A DNA stretch of 64,000 nucleotides, taken from Roseivivax marinus. GTDB taxonomy: Bacteria; Pseudomonadota; Alphaproteobacteria; Rhodobacterales; Rhodobacteraceae. Location: positions 1-64,000 of the forward strand of contig NZ_FOAI01000007.1 in NCBI RefSeq assembly GCF_900109705.1, in the 5' to 3' direction. Below are positions 53,000 through 62,162 of this stretch, piece after piece. A model generated the notes under the pieces. The model saw nothing but the letters and a program-made list of their open reading frames with translations, was not told where the DNA came from and searched no databases. Position 1 is the first letter of the stretch; the number at the start of each line of letters is the position of its first letter. A program made the translations under genes and the position numbers.

Positions 53000-53292
53000 G
53001 TTCTTTCCTCCCTGTTCGCCCCGTCCGGGGGCGTCTCGTGACCGCGGCTGCCGCGGTGTCGTCCGGACGGCACGGGTCACGTGTCTCGTCCGCTCCTCTT
53101 CCGAGCGAAAGAGTGCAAATTCGCGGCTTCGATGCAAGGTAATTCGCTGACCGAGCGGTCAACAAATGCGGTCGATCTGCACCTTTCGGACTTCACAGTG
53201 CCGCCGGGCGAGGCGTGCCGACAGGGACGCCCGCGCCATTCAAGGGGACATTTCGAACACGCCTCCTCGGGGTCGCAGCCGCCGGCCCGGCG
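53000..53292. other. dctP upstream region
   Basis: This 293-bp gap lies between the dctP start and the TIGR02302 stop (both reverse strand). It holds the AGGGAGGAAAG ribosome-binding site of dctP next to its ATG and the TGACCG-AG-CGGTCA palindrome. No convincing ORF was found. Confidence 0.5.
53150..53163. promoter_or_regulatory. palindromic operator candidate upstream of dctP
   Basis: TGACCGAGCGGTCA is a 6+2+6 inverted repeat of the kind bound by TetR-type dimers (TTGACCGNNCGGTCAA). It sits where a dctP promoter is expected. The binding protein is unknown; the MarR regulator downstream of the operon is one candidate. Confidence 0.5.
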
Positions 53293-55935
53293 TCAGAACC
53301 GTTCCAGCAACCGTTCGAGATATTCGAGCTCTTCGTCCGGGCGCTCGCCCTCGCCAGAGCGGCGGCGGATCTCGTCCAGCAGCTCGCGTGCCCGGCGGTA
53401 GACATCCTCGCCCTGGAGCATGGTCTCGTCGGTGCCGATCTGCCCGTTGGAGCCGGTGTCGCGACCGAGCGGGTCCTGCTGCTGGCCGGGATCCTGCCCC
53501 TGTGCCATACCCTGCTGACCCTGCTGCTGACCGGGTTGCTGGCCCTGCTGCTCGGCCATCTGCTCGCCGAGGTTCCGCATGCCTTCACGCAGGGCCTCCA
53601 TCGCCTCGGACTGGCGGTCGATGGCCTCGGCGAGGTCGTTCTCGCGCAGCGCCTCCTCGGCCCCGTCCATCGCACCCTCGGCCCGGTCGAGCGCTTCCTC
53701 GGCGCGCTGCCCGGCCTCGGAGTCGCCGCCCGGCATGTTCTGACGCTGGCGGTTCAGCTCATCGCGCAGCTGGCCCTGACGTCCGGCCAGGTCCTCTTCG
53801 AGCGAGCGTTCGCCGCCCTGGCCCTGCTGACCCTGCTGCTGGCCTTGCCCTTGGCCCTGGCCTTGCTGCTGGCCCTCGGCACGGCCCTCGCCCTGCTGGC
53901 CGGGCTGCTGACCCTGTTGCCCTTGCTGACCCTGTTGCTGGCCCTGCTGGCCTTGTTCACCCTGCCGCTGCTGGCCTGGATTGAACTGTTCCTGCAGGTC
54001 GCGGAACGCCTGGTCGGACAGCTCCTGCTGGTCGCGCAGGGTCTCGGCGAGGCCTTCCATCGCCTGCTCGCCCTGCGACTGCTGGCCCTGACCCTGCCCC
54101 TGGGTCACACGCATGTTCTCCATCATCTGCTGCAGCTCTTCCAGCGCCTGCTGCGCCTCGGCCATGCGGCCCTGCTCCATCAGCTCCTGGATCTTGTCCA
54201 TCATCTCCTGCAGGTCGTTCTGCGACATCTGCATCATGTTCTCGCCGGGGTTCTGCGGCATGTCCGGGTTTTCCTCGGACTCGCGCTGCGCCTGCTGGGC
54301 GAGCTGGCGCATGTAGTCGTCGGTCGCCTGCCGCAGCTCCTGCATGAGCTCGGCAATCTCCTGTTCGGACGCGCCGTTGCGCATGGCCTCATTCAGCCGC
54401 TCCTGCGCGCGGGCCAGCCGCTCGCGGGCATCCTCGAGGTCGCCATCCTCCAGAAGGACGGCGAAATCCCACAGGGCCTGCGCGATCTCGTCGCGCTCCT
54501 CGAGGCTCAGGCCGTCCTCGACGTAGCCCTCCAGCGACGTGCGGATCGTCTTCATCCGGAGGAAGTGCTTGGCCTGCCGGAACGCGTCGTCCGGCCGGTG
54601 GCTGATCGCGCGCAGCAGCATGACGGAACGGTCCGCGTTCTCGCGGTTCCACAGCAGGTCGCGCCGCATCTCGATGATGGCCGCGGCCATCGGGTCGAAG
54701 AACCGGCGCCCGGGCAGGGTCAGCACCTCCGGCTCGGACGTGCCGGTCTGGCCGGCGTCGTCGGTCACGGTGAAGGCCACCTCAACCGGCAGGTTCGCCC
54801 AGGGGTGCTGTGAGAAGTTGTCGACCATCGCCTCCTCGAACTCCGAGCGGTCCCCGGCGATGGGCATGGGCAGCGCGACCTCGATCGCGGGGCGCTCCTC
54901 GGGGGCGGTGGCCAGGCCGTAGCGGCGGTCCACCTCGTCGAGCGCGAGCGTCATCGTCGCGGTGCCCGAGGCCACGCCGTAATCGTCCTGCGCGGTGAAG
55001 GGCAGCGACGCCTCGCCGTCCCAGGTCGTGTCGAAGGCCCCGGCGCGCGCCACGTCCGGCGCGCTGTCCGCGGTCATCATCACGTCCCAGGCGCGGCCGT
55101 TCGGCCCGTCGATGGCCAGACGACCCGAGCGCGCGACGGAAAAGGTCTGCGCGGTTTCCTGCGCCTCGGCCTCGGATTGCTCGAACGGGCGGCCCGAGAT
55201 CGTCTCCTCGACGGACAGCGCGCCGGCCTCGCCGTACATCCGCACCGTCACGCGCGAGCCCTCGGGCGCCTGCACCACGTCGCCGTTGATGTCGTTGAGA
55301 TAGAGCGCCGGCAGCCGCGTGTAGGCGGGCGGCTCGATCCAGCCCTCCCACGTCGGTCCGGTGGCGAGGTCCGAGCCGCCGCCCGGCCCCATGCCGGTGA
55401 CGGAGCCCACGCGCATGACCGATCCGAACAGCAGCGCCGTGACCAGCGCCAGCACCGCGACGTAGCGCAGCGCGTAGGGATCGGCCGCGGCGACCCGCAG
55501 GTCGGGGCGCACGCCGCGCGCCTCGCGCAGCCTTTCGCGCATCCGTGCCTGGTGCGCCGCCCAGAGCGCCGCCGACGCCCCGTCGCGGTCCCCGAAGGCC
55601 TGCCGGTCGAGCGTGGCGCGAATCGGGTGGCCGGGCATCGTCGCGTCGAGCCGGGCCAGCGCGCCTTCCCGCGACGGCCACGAGAATCGCCGAACCCCGT
55701 GCCAGACGGCCCAGCCCGCCGCGATCAGCGCCACGATGCCCGCAGCCCACACGATCTCGATGGCAACACTGTCCTGAAGCCCCAGCATCAGCGCCGCGAG
55801 CACCACGAACAGGACCGACCACAGGGGCCAGAACGCACGCGTGACGCGCTCGGCCACCATGCCGGCGCGGGTCAGCCCCAGCGGGCGTGCCACGGATGTC
55901 AGGATATCGGCGGCGGAGCGGCGGTCATCGGCCAT
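53293..55935 (-). CDS. TIGR02302/DUF4175 family membrane protein with glutamine-rich tract
   Basis: The 880-residue protein has two hydrophobic helices near the N-terminus (WPLWSVLFVVLAALMLGLQDSV and an AIEIVWAAGIVALIAAGWAVW segment). A large periplasmic beta/coiled-coil region follows, and then a long C-terminal Gln/Gly-rich stretch (GQQGQQQGQQGQQ repeats, encoded about 53.8-54.1 kb). The family is typical of Rhodobacterales and often sits next to lysA, as here. Function unknown. The Gln-rich tract is coded by short direct repeats and is probably variable in length. Confidence 0.85.
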   Translation of the reverse strand: MADDRRSAADILTSVARPLGLTRAGMVAERVTRAFWPLWSVLFVVLAALMLGLQDSVAIEIVWAAGIVALIAAGWAVWHGVRRFSWPSREGALARLDATMPGHPIRATLDRQAFGDRDGASAALWAAHQARMRERLREARGVRPDLRVAAADPYALRYVAVLALVTALLFGSVMRVGSVTGMGPGGGSDLATGPTWEGWIEPPAYTRLPALYLNDINGDVVQAPEGSRVTVRMYGEAGALSVEETISGRPFEQSEAEAQETAQTFSVARSGRLAIDGPNGRAWDVMMTADSAPDVARAGAFDTTWDGEASLPFTAQDDYGVASGTATMTLALDEVDRRYGLATAPEERPAIEVALPMPIAGDRSEFEEAMVDNFSQHPWANLPVEVAFTVTDDAGQTGTSEPEVLTLPGRRFFDPMAAAIIEMRRDLLWNRENADRSVMLLRAISHRPDDAFRQAKHFLRMKTIRTSLEGYVEDGLSLEERDEIAQALWDFAVLLEDGDLEDARERLARAQERLNEAMRNGASEQEIAELMQELRQATDDYMRQLAQQAQRESEENPDMPQNPGENMMQMSQNDLQEMMDKIQELMEQGRMAEAQQALEELQQMMENMRVTQGQGQGQQSQGEQAMEGLAETLRDQQELSDQAFRDLQEQFNPGQQRQGEQGQQGQQQGQQGQQGQQPGQQGEGRAEGQQQGQGQGQGQQQGQQGQGGERSLEEDLAGRQGQLRDELNRQRQNMPGGDSEAGQRAEEALDRAEGAMDGAEEALRENDLAEAIDRQSEAMEALREGMRNLGEQMAEQQGQQPGQQQGQQGMAQGQDPGQQQDPLGRDTGSNGQIGTDETMLQGEDVYRRARELLDEIRRRSGEGERPDEELEYLERLLERF

Positions 55936-55986
55936 GCGGTCTCCCGTCGGTTGCGGCGCGCGGCCCGTCCGGACGGGGCCCGCGCC

Positions 55987-57252
55987 TCAGAGCCATGCGG
56001 GAATGGTATCTCGCGCGATCATCTCTTCAAAGCTCGGGCGTGCGCGAATGACGGCATGGTGATCGTTTTTCACCAGAACTTCCGGTACGAGCGGTCGCGT
56101 ATTGTACTCGCTCGACATCACCGCGCCGTAGGCGCCCGCGGACCGGAAGGCCACGAGGTCGCCTGCCGCCAGCTCGGGCAGGTCGCGCGCCCTGGCGAAG
56201 GTGTCGCCGCTCTCGCAGACCGGTCCGACCACGTCGTAGGTCACCCGCTCGGCGCCCGCCGCCGGCTCCTTCACCGGCACGATGTCGTGCCAGGCGTCGT
56301 ACATCGCTGGCCGGATCAGGTCGTTCATCGCCGCGTCGAGGATCAGGAACCGGCGTCCCTCGCCCTCCTTCACGTAGATCACGCGCGCCAGCAGGATGCC
56401 GGCATTCCCGGCGATCAGGCGCCCCGGCTCGATCTCGATCTCGCATCCCAGGTGGCCCACGGTGCGCCGGATCAGCGCGCCGTAGTCGAAGGGCAGGGGC
56501 GGCGCCTCGTTGGTGTTCTGGTAGGGGATGCCCAGCCCGCCGCCGAGATCCAGCCGCCGGATGTCGTGCCCGTCCGCGCGCAAAGCCTCGGTCAGTTCGG
56601 CCACCCGGCTGAACGCGGCCTCGAACGGCTCCAGCTCGGTCAGCTGCGAGCCGATGTGCACGTCGACGCCCACCACCTCGATGCCGGGAAGCGCGGCGGC
56701 CTCGGCATAGACCGCGCGGGCCTTCGAGATCGGGATGCCGAACTTGTTCTCCGACTTGCCGGTCGAGATCTTGGCGTGGGTCCGGGCATCCACGTCGGGG
56801 TTCACCCTGAGCGCGATGGGGGCGGTGACGCCCAGCTCCGCCGCGACCCGGCTCAGAACAGCCAGCTCCGGCTCGCTCTCCACATTGAACTGCTTCACGC
56901 CGCCGGTCAGCGCCGCGCGGATCTCCTCCTCGGTCTTGCCGACGCCAGAGAACACGATCCGCTCGCCCGGAACGCCGGCGGCCTTCGCTCGGGCGTATTC
57001 CCCGCCCGAGACCACGTCCATGCCCGCGCCGAGCCGCGCCAGGGTGGTCAGGATCGCCTGGTTCGACGCCGCCTTCATGGCGTAGCAGATCGCGTGCGGC
57101 AGGTCGCCGAGCGCTTCGTCGAACAGCTTGTAATGCCGCTCGAGCGTCGCGGTCGAGTAGACGTAGGCGGGCGTCCCCACCGTCGCCGCGATGTCCGAAA
57201 GGGCCACGTCCTCGGCGCAGAGCACGCCGTCGCGATACCGAAAATGATCCAT
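55987..57252 (-). CDS. lysA: diaminopimelate decarboxylase
   Basis: The 421-residue PLP enzyme of the alanine-racemase-like barrel family makes lysine from meso-DAP. It has the PLP lysine motif YAMKAASNQAIL, the glycine-rich phosphate loop DLGGGLGIPY, the HIGSQ motif and PVCESGDTFARA near the dimer active site. The upstream flank holds copy D of the dispersed repeat, with ilvD divergent beyond it. In related genomes lysA usually follows argH; here they are 16 kb apart. Confidence 0.95.
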   Translation of the reverse strand: MDHFRYRDGVLCAEDVALSDIAATVGTPAYVYSTATLERHYKLFDEALGDLPHAICYAMKAASNQAILTTLARLGAGMDVVSGGEYARAKAAGVPGERIVFSGVGKTEEEIRAALTGGVKQFNVESEPELAVLSRVAAELGVTAPIALRVNPDVDARTHAKISTGKSENKFGIPISKARAVYAEAAALPGIEVVGVDVHIGSQLTELEPFEAAFSRVAELTEALRADGHDIRRLDLGGGLGIPYQNTNEAPPLPFDYGALIRRTVGHLGCEIEIEPGRLIAGNAGILLARVIYVKEGEGRRFLILDAAMNDLIRPAMYDAWHDIVPVKEPAAGAERVTYDVVGPVCESGDTFARARDLPELAAGDLVAFRSAGAYGAVMSSEYNTRPLVPEVLVKNDHHAVIRARPSFEEMIARDTIPAWL

Positions 57253-57314
57253 GCCGCGCTTCCCGTGCTGCGTATCGCGCGACTCCCTAACGGAAGCCTC
57301 GCCGCCGCTCCACC

Positions 57315-57362
57315 CTTCTTCTCGTCGCAAATACTCCGGGGGTCCGGGGGCAGCGCCCCCGG
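57315..57362 (-). repeat. dispersed palindromic intergenic element, copy D (reverse orientation)
   Basis: On the reverse strand it reads CCGGGGGC-GCT-GCCCCCGG (57362-57344), GGACCCCCGGAGTATTTGC and ACGAGAAGAAG. It points toward lysA, 63 bp from its start. Confidence 0.8.
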
Positions 57363-57455
57363 TCCGGCGCACGAACCCGCGATGCGGCCGCGCTTGTGCC
57401 GCGACGGGGCGTTTTGTATGCGATGGACAAGACCCTGCCCGGAGGAAGAGGCCCC

Positions 57456-59219
57456 ATGCTCAAGCGCCCGTTCGACAAGACGAAGCTGCCCAGCCGCCAC
57501 GTGACCGAGGGCCCGGCCCGCGCGCCGCACCGCTCCTACTACTACGCGATGGGAATGACCGAGGAGGAGATCCACCAGCCCCTCGTCGGCGTCGCCACCT
57601 GCTGGAACGAGGCCGCGCCGTGCAACATCGCGCTGAACCGCCAGGCGCAGTCGGTGAAGATGGGCGTGAAGCAGGGCTTCGGCACCCCGCGCGAATTCAC
57701 CACGATCACCGTGACCGACGGCATCGCCATGGGCCACGAGGGGATGCGCTCCTCGCTCGCCAGCCGCGAGGCGATTGCCGACACGGTCGAGCTGACCATG
57801 CGCGGCCATTGCTATGACGCGATCGTCGGGCTCGCGGGCTGCGACAAGTCGCTGCCGGGGATGATGATGGCGATGGTCCGCCTCAACGTACCGTCGGTGT
57901 TCATTTACGGCGGCTCGATCCTGCCGGGCAAGGCGCCCCAGGTCGACGAGATCCCCGAGGATTTCCGCACCCGCGACCTGACCGTGCAGGACATGTTCGA
58001 GGCCGTGGGCCGGCACCAGAACGAACAGCTCTCGGACGCCGCGCTCGACATGCTCGAGCGGGTGGCCTGCCCCTCGGCAGGCGCCTGCGGCGGCCAGTTC
58101 ACCGCCAACACCATGGCCTGCGTCTCCGAGGCGATCGGCCTCGCGCTGATGAATTCCTCGGGCATGCCCGCCCCCTACGAGAGCCGCGACTCCTTCGCCG
58201 AGGCATCGGGCCGCGCGGTCATGGACCTGATCGAGAAGAACATCCGCGCCCGTGACGTGGTCACCCGCAAGAGCCTCGAGAATGCCGCGCGGGTCGTCGC
58301 CTGCACCGGCGGCTCGACCAACGCGGGCCTGCACCTGCCGGCCATCGCCCACGAGGCGGGGATCGAGTTCTACCTCGACGACGTGTGCGAGATCTTCCGC
58401 GACACGCCCTATTTCGTCGATCTGAAGCCCGGCGGCACGCACGTCGCCAAGGACCTCTACGATGCCGGCGGCATCCCGGTGGTGATGAAGGAACTGCGCA
58501 AGGCCGGCCTGATCCACGAGGACTGCGTGACGGCCACCGGCAATTCCATCGGCGAGGAGCTCGACAAGATCGCGCGCAACGCCGACGGCAAGGTGATCTA
58601 CCCGATCGAGACGCCGATCACCAAGACCGGCGGCGTTGTCGGCCTCAAGGGCAACCTCGCCCCCGAGGGCGCCATCGTGAAGGTCGCGGGCATCGCACCC
58701 GAGCACCAGGTGTTCACCGGCCCGGCGCGCGTCTTCGAGTGCGAGGAAGAGGCGTTCGAGGCGGTCAAGGCGCGGTCTTACGAGGAAGGCGAGGTCATCG
58801 TCATCCGCAACGAGGGACCCGCGGGCGGCCCCGGGATGCGCGAGATGCTGGCTACAACCGCGGCCCTGTCCGGTCAGGGCATGGGCAAGAAGGTCGCGCT
58901 GATCACGGACGGGCGCTTCTCGGGTGCCACGCGCGGCTTCTGTGTGGGTCACGTGGGTCCCGAGGCGGCTCAGGGCGGCCCCATCGCGCTGCTCAAGACC
59001 GGCGACATGATCACCATCGACGCCGTGAAGGGTGAGATCAGCGTCGATATCTCGGACGAGGAGATGGACGCCCGCCGCCAGGCATGGTCCGGCCCGCGTG
59101 AGACGAACTACGCCGCGGGCGCGCTCTGGAAATATGCCCAGCTCGTCGGTGCGACCTACAAGGGCGCGGTCACGCATCCGGGTGCCACGGCCGAAACCCA
59201 CGTCTACATGGACCTCTGA
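57456..59219 (+). CDS. ilvD: dihydroxy-acid dehydratase
   Basis: The 587-residue Fe-S enzyme of branched-chain amino-acid synthesis removes water from 2,3-dihydroxy-isovalerate and related acids. Cluster-ligand cysteines are found in [20 protein letters not shown] and [17 protein letters not shown]. The length matches bacterial IlvD. The ATG at 57456 follows GGAGGAAG; a nearby upstream ATG would add about 12 residues. The stop overlaps the next gene's ATG by 1 nt. Confidence 0.95.
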   Translation: MLKRPFDKTKLPSRHVTEGPARAPHRSYYYAMGMTEEEIHQPLVGVATCWNEAAPCNIALNRQAQSVKMGVKQGFGTPREFTTITVTDGIAMGHEGMRSSLASREAIADTVELTMRGHCYDAIVGLAGCDKSLPGMMMAMVRLNVPSVFIYGGSILPGKAPQVDEIPEDFRTRDLTVQDMFEAVGRHQNEQLSDAALDMLERVACPSAGACGGQFTANTMACVSEAIGLALMNSSGMPAPYESRDSFAEASGRAVMDLIEKNIRARDVVTRKSLENAARVVACTGGSTNAGLHLPAIAHEAGIEFYLDDVCEIFRDTPYFVDLKPGGTHVAKDLYDAGGIPVVMKELRKAGLIHEDCVTATGNSIGEELDKIARNADGKVIYPIETPITKTGGVVGLKGNLAPEGAIVKVAGIAPEHQVFTGPARVFECEEEAFEAVKARSYEEGEVIVIRNEGPAGGPGMREMLATTAALSGQGMGKKVALITDGRFSGATRGFCVGHVGPEAAQGGPIALLKTGDMITIDAVKGEISVDISDEEMDARRQAWSGPRETNYAAGALWKYAQLVGATYKGAVTHPGATAETHVYMDL

Positions 59220-59908
59220 TGGGGATCGCGCGCGCTCTTCTCGGGCTGGGTCTGATCGCCGCTCTCGCGGGCTGCGAGATGGACGCGAACGGGCAGGCGC
59301 GCGGCTTCCTGTCGGGGTTCGAGAGCCCCGGCACTTCGGGCGGGCGCGATGCACTGTCCAAGCCCGGCGACGGCCCGCCGCCGGTGCCGCGGGCCGCGGT
59401 CGCGGGCGGCGCCGTCGTGGTGGCGGGACCTCGCGGCTACTGCGTCGATCCGGTCACCGTCGAAAGCGATGACGACACCGGCTTTGCCGTTCTCGCGAGT
59501 TGCCGGATCCTCGGTGGGCCGGGGGCCGGACCGAATGTCGCGCCGGCCCTGGTCACCGTGACCGTGGGTGCGCCCGAGCCCGCCCCCGTTCTGCCCACCG
59601 CCGAGACGTTCGCGCGGCTGTCGGGTGGTGCGGCGCGGCCGGGCCGTTCGGGGGGCGACCTCGTGGTGGCGCAGATGCAAACGGGCGGCGAGAGGGTGCT
59701 TCCGAACGGCGATCCGCGCTACTGGCGCGGGGCGTTCCTCGTGGCGAACCGTCTGGTGTCGCTGGCGCTTTACGCGCCCGAGGGCAGTTCGCTTGCGGGG
59801 GACGACGGCGGGCAGTTCCTCGGGTCGGTGCGCCGCGCCATCCGGGCCGGCAGTCCCGCCGGTGGCGCGCTGACCGGGCGACCGGCCAGAGGCCCGTCGG
59901 GCGGCTGA
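59219..59908 (+). CDS. lipoprotein of unknown function downstream of ilvD
   Basis: The 229-residue protein has a signal peptide with lipobox LAGC (Cys18), then a Gly/Pro-rich linker, a CVDPVTVESDDDTGFAVLASC segment with a likely disulfide, and a C-terminal domain (GRSGGDLVVAQMQTGGERVLP). Homologues follow ilvD in Rhodobacteraceae and are often mislabelled as galactarate dehydratase; no catalytic motif for that is seen. Co-transcription with ilvD is expected. Confidence 0.7.
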   Translation: MGIARALLGLGLIAALAGCEMDANGQARGFLSGFESPGTSGGRDALSKPGDGPPPVPRAAVAGGAVVVAGPRGYCVDPVTVESDDDTGFAVLASCRILGGPGAGPNVAPALVTVTVGAPEPAPVLPTAETFARLSGGAARPGRSGGDLVVAQMQTGGERVLPNGDPRYWRGAFLVANRLVSLALYAPEGSSLAGDDGGQFLGSVRRAIRAGSPAGGALTGRPARGPSGG

Positions 59909-59948
59909 TCCGCGCGACGCTACAGGGGCAAGGGCAGGGGGCACCGAC

Positions 59949-60722
59949 ATGGCAGGGCGCAAGGCGGGACCGATCGACCGCATGGTGCAGCGCGGGGCGC
60001 TGCGTTCCTGGACCCGCCGGGCCGAGGCCGCCTCGGACGCGCCCCTCGACGAGCTCAAGCGCCAGCGCAGCGATGCGCGGCGGCTGAAATGGCAGCTCGA
60101 GACCCTGCTGCACACCGCCGAGAACCGCCTCGCGCTGCCCGCCATCGGCAACCAGTCCTTTCCCCGCCCCCACGATGCCGACTGGGCCTGGCGTCCCGAG
60201 GCATGGACCGGCCCTCTGCCGGTGCGCGGCATCGCCTCGGTGCAATCGGCCTCTGGTCTCGGCCGCGAGGCGACGCTGTTCCACGACTGTCCGGCTTCCG
60301 AGCTGACCCTGCGCCAGATCCGCAACACGCGCGAGGCCGACCTTGCGCCGTTCGGCCTGCGTTTGGACGTGTTCCGCTTCCAGGGTTCCTACCTGTCGCT
60401 GGCGGTCGAACTGCCCGAGGCCGCCGCCCGCGGTCTGACCCGGCGCCACCTGCTTCGGCTCGACACCATCGTCGAGATGGAGAAGCCGCTCGAGATCTTC
60501 GTGCGGCTGAACGTCAAGCACGGCCCCAACGTGGAGCAGATCGTCCGGGAATTGCCTCTGGGCGACGAGGACGTGCGGGTGGAGTTCGACCTCGCCTACA
60601 CCAAGCTGAACGAAAAGCGGGTCGAGAAGCTGTGGCTCGACATCATTTTCGAGGGCCCGCAGATGAACCAGGTGGTGCTGCGCGACCTGACCTTCAGCCG
60701 TCGCCCCCGCGCAGAACTCTGA
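59949..60722 (+). CDS. DUF6478 family protein
   Basis: The 257-residue cytosolic protein has a basic helical N-terminus (RMVQRGALRSWTRRAEAASD) and the sequence RPHDADWAWRPEAWTGPL, then a beta-rich domain (LRLDVFRFQGSYLSLAVELPE; RLNVKHGPNVEQIVREL). It matches the Rhodobacterales DUF6478 family. Function unknown. It lies between the ilvD-lipoprotein pair and a small protein that starts 28 nt later. Confidence 0.72.
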   Translation: MAGRKAGPIDRMVQRGALRSWTRRAEAASDAPLDELKRQRSDARRLKWQLETLLHTAENRLALPAIGNQSFPRPHDADWAWRPEAWTGPLPVRGIASVQSASGLGREATLFHDCPASELTLRQIRNTREADLAPFGLRLDVFRFQGSYLSLAVELPEAAARGLTRRHLLRLDTIVEMEKPLEIFVRLNVKHGPNVEQIVRELPLGDEDVRVEFDLAYTKLNEKRVEKLWLDIIFEGPQMNQVVLRDLTFSRRPRAEL

Positions 60723-60750
60723 TCGCCTGCCGCGCCGAGGATTCCCGCCC

Positions 60751-61128
60751 ATGACCGATTACACGCTGACCAAGACCCGCTTCGTCGAAGGCGTCTGGGA
60801 GGGCGTCGTGACCACCGAGTCCGCCGATGCGCCACCGCCGCAGGTCGCCGTTTCGCATCTCGACCGGCCGTTGCGCGGCGTGGTGGTGGCCGAGGGCGGT
60901 GGCACGAACGGCTGGGTTCTGCGCGTGCCGGTGCCGCCCGAGACGATCGGCGACGGCACCCATACGTTCCTGATCCACGACGAGCGCAACGGCGCCGCGC
61001 TCGGCAGCTTCACCATCGTGGCGGGTGAAGCGGTCGGCGACGACATCCGCGCCGAGATGGAGCTTCTGCGGGCCGAGCTCGACCTGCTCAAGCGGGCGTT
61101 CCGGCGGCACTGCCTCGAGACGAGCTGA
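60751..61128 (+). CDS. conserved small protein of unknown function
   Basis: The 125-residue protein has a beta-sandwich-like first part (LTKTRFVEGVWEGVVT; LDRPLRGVVVAEGG) and a C-terminal coiled-coil (DIRAEMELLRAELDLLKRAF). There is no signal peptide. It follows DUF6478 closely and is probably co-transcribed; the coiled-coil suggests that it forms dimers or binds a partner. No family recognised. Confidence 0.6.
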   Translation: MTDYTLTKTRFVEGVWEGVVTTESADAPPPQVAVSHLDRPLRGVVVAEGGGTNGWVLRVPVPPETIGDGTHTFLIHDERNGAALGSFTIVAGEAVGDDIRAEMELLRAELDLLKRAFRRHCLETS

Positions 61129-61242
61129 CGACGGTTCACGGCCACGGGCGGCGAGAGCTGCCCGATTCTTGCAACCCGGCCCGCACCTTGACCTCGGGTG
61201 GCGGGCGACGCAGACCGGGAGCGACCTGAACGGACCGCTTCC

Positions 61243-62157
61243 ATGAACGCCCTGCGCGGCATCTCCCTCAAGCTCGGCTCGGTCGTCCTGTTCGTCGTGA
61301 TGTCCGCGATGATCAAGGCGACGGCGCCCGACGTCCCCGCCGGCGAGGCGGTGTTCTTCCGGTCGTTCTTTGCCATGCCGGTGATCCTGCTGTGGCTGGC
61401 GCAGCGCCACGAATTGTCCACCGGCCTGCGGACGAACGACCCGGTGGGGCATCTCTGGCGCGGGCTGATCGGCGTCTCGGCAATGGGCTGCACCTTTGCC
61501 GGTCTGGGTCTCCTGCCGCTGCCCGAGGTGACGGCGATCGGCTTTGCCGCGCCGATCCTCACGGTGTTGTTCGGCGCGCTGCTCCTGGGCGAGAAGGTGC
61601 GCGCTTTCCGGATGAGCGCGGTCGCCGCGGGCCTCATCGGGGTCAGCATCATCGTCTGGCCGCGCCTGACCCTCGACGACGCCACGCGCGGGGCCGCGAT
61701 GGGGGTCGGGCTCGTTCTGCTCGCCAGCGTTTTCCGCGCGCTTGTGCAGATCCAGCTGCGCCGCCTCGTGGCCAAGGAAGAGACCTCGGCCATCGTGTTC
61801 TACTTCTCGCTGACCTCGACGCTTCTGGCGCTGTGCACCCTGCCGTTCGGCTGGGTGATCCCCGACGCGCAGGACGCGGCCCTGCTGGTCGCCGCGGGCG
61901 TGATCGGGGGCATCGCGCAGATCCTCATCACCTCGGCCTACCGCTTCGGAGAGGCCGGATTGCTGGCGCCGTTCGACTACGCCTCGATGATCTTCGCGCT
62001 GATCCTCGGCTACGTGGTCTTCGGCGACGTGCCGACGGTCTGGATGCTGTGCGGCGCGGCCATCGTCATCGCGTCCGGCGTGGCGATCATCCTGCGCGAG
62101 CGTCACCTTGGCCTGAAGCGTGGACGCACCCGCGCCGGTATGACGCCGCAGGGCTGA
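61243..62157 (+). CDS. EamA/DMT family transporter
   Basis: The 304-residue membrane protein has about ten helices in two EamA repeats (LKLGSVVLFVVMSAMIKA and an AVVAAGL-like second half; AGLLAPFDYASMIFALILGYVVFGD is the classical end of repeat two). It probably exports amino acids or other metabolites. Convergent with the FAD oxidoreductase gene (5 nt between stops). Confidence 0.88.
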   Translation: MNALRGISLKLGSVVLFVVMSAMIKATAPDVPAGEAVFFRSFFAMPVILLWLAQRHELSTGLRTNDPVGHLWRGLIGVSAMGCTFAGLGLLPLPEVTAIGFAAPILTVLFGALLLGEKVRAFRMSAVAAGLIGVSIIVWPRLTLDDATRGAAMGVGLVLLASVFRALVQIQLRRLVAKEETSAIVFYFSLTSTLLALCTLPFGWVIPDAQDAALLVAAGVIGGIAQILITSAYRFGEAGLLAPFDYASMIFALILGYVVFGDVPTVWMLCGAAIVIASGVAIILRERHLGLKRGRTRAGMTPQG

Positions 62158-62162
62158 GCCCC

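Noticed and set aside
59219-59908. D-galactarate dehydratase label for the lipoprotein after ilvD
   Set aside because: No dehydratase motifs are present and the protein is a signal-peptide lipoprotein. The label seems to be a propagated database name.
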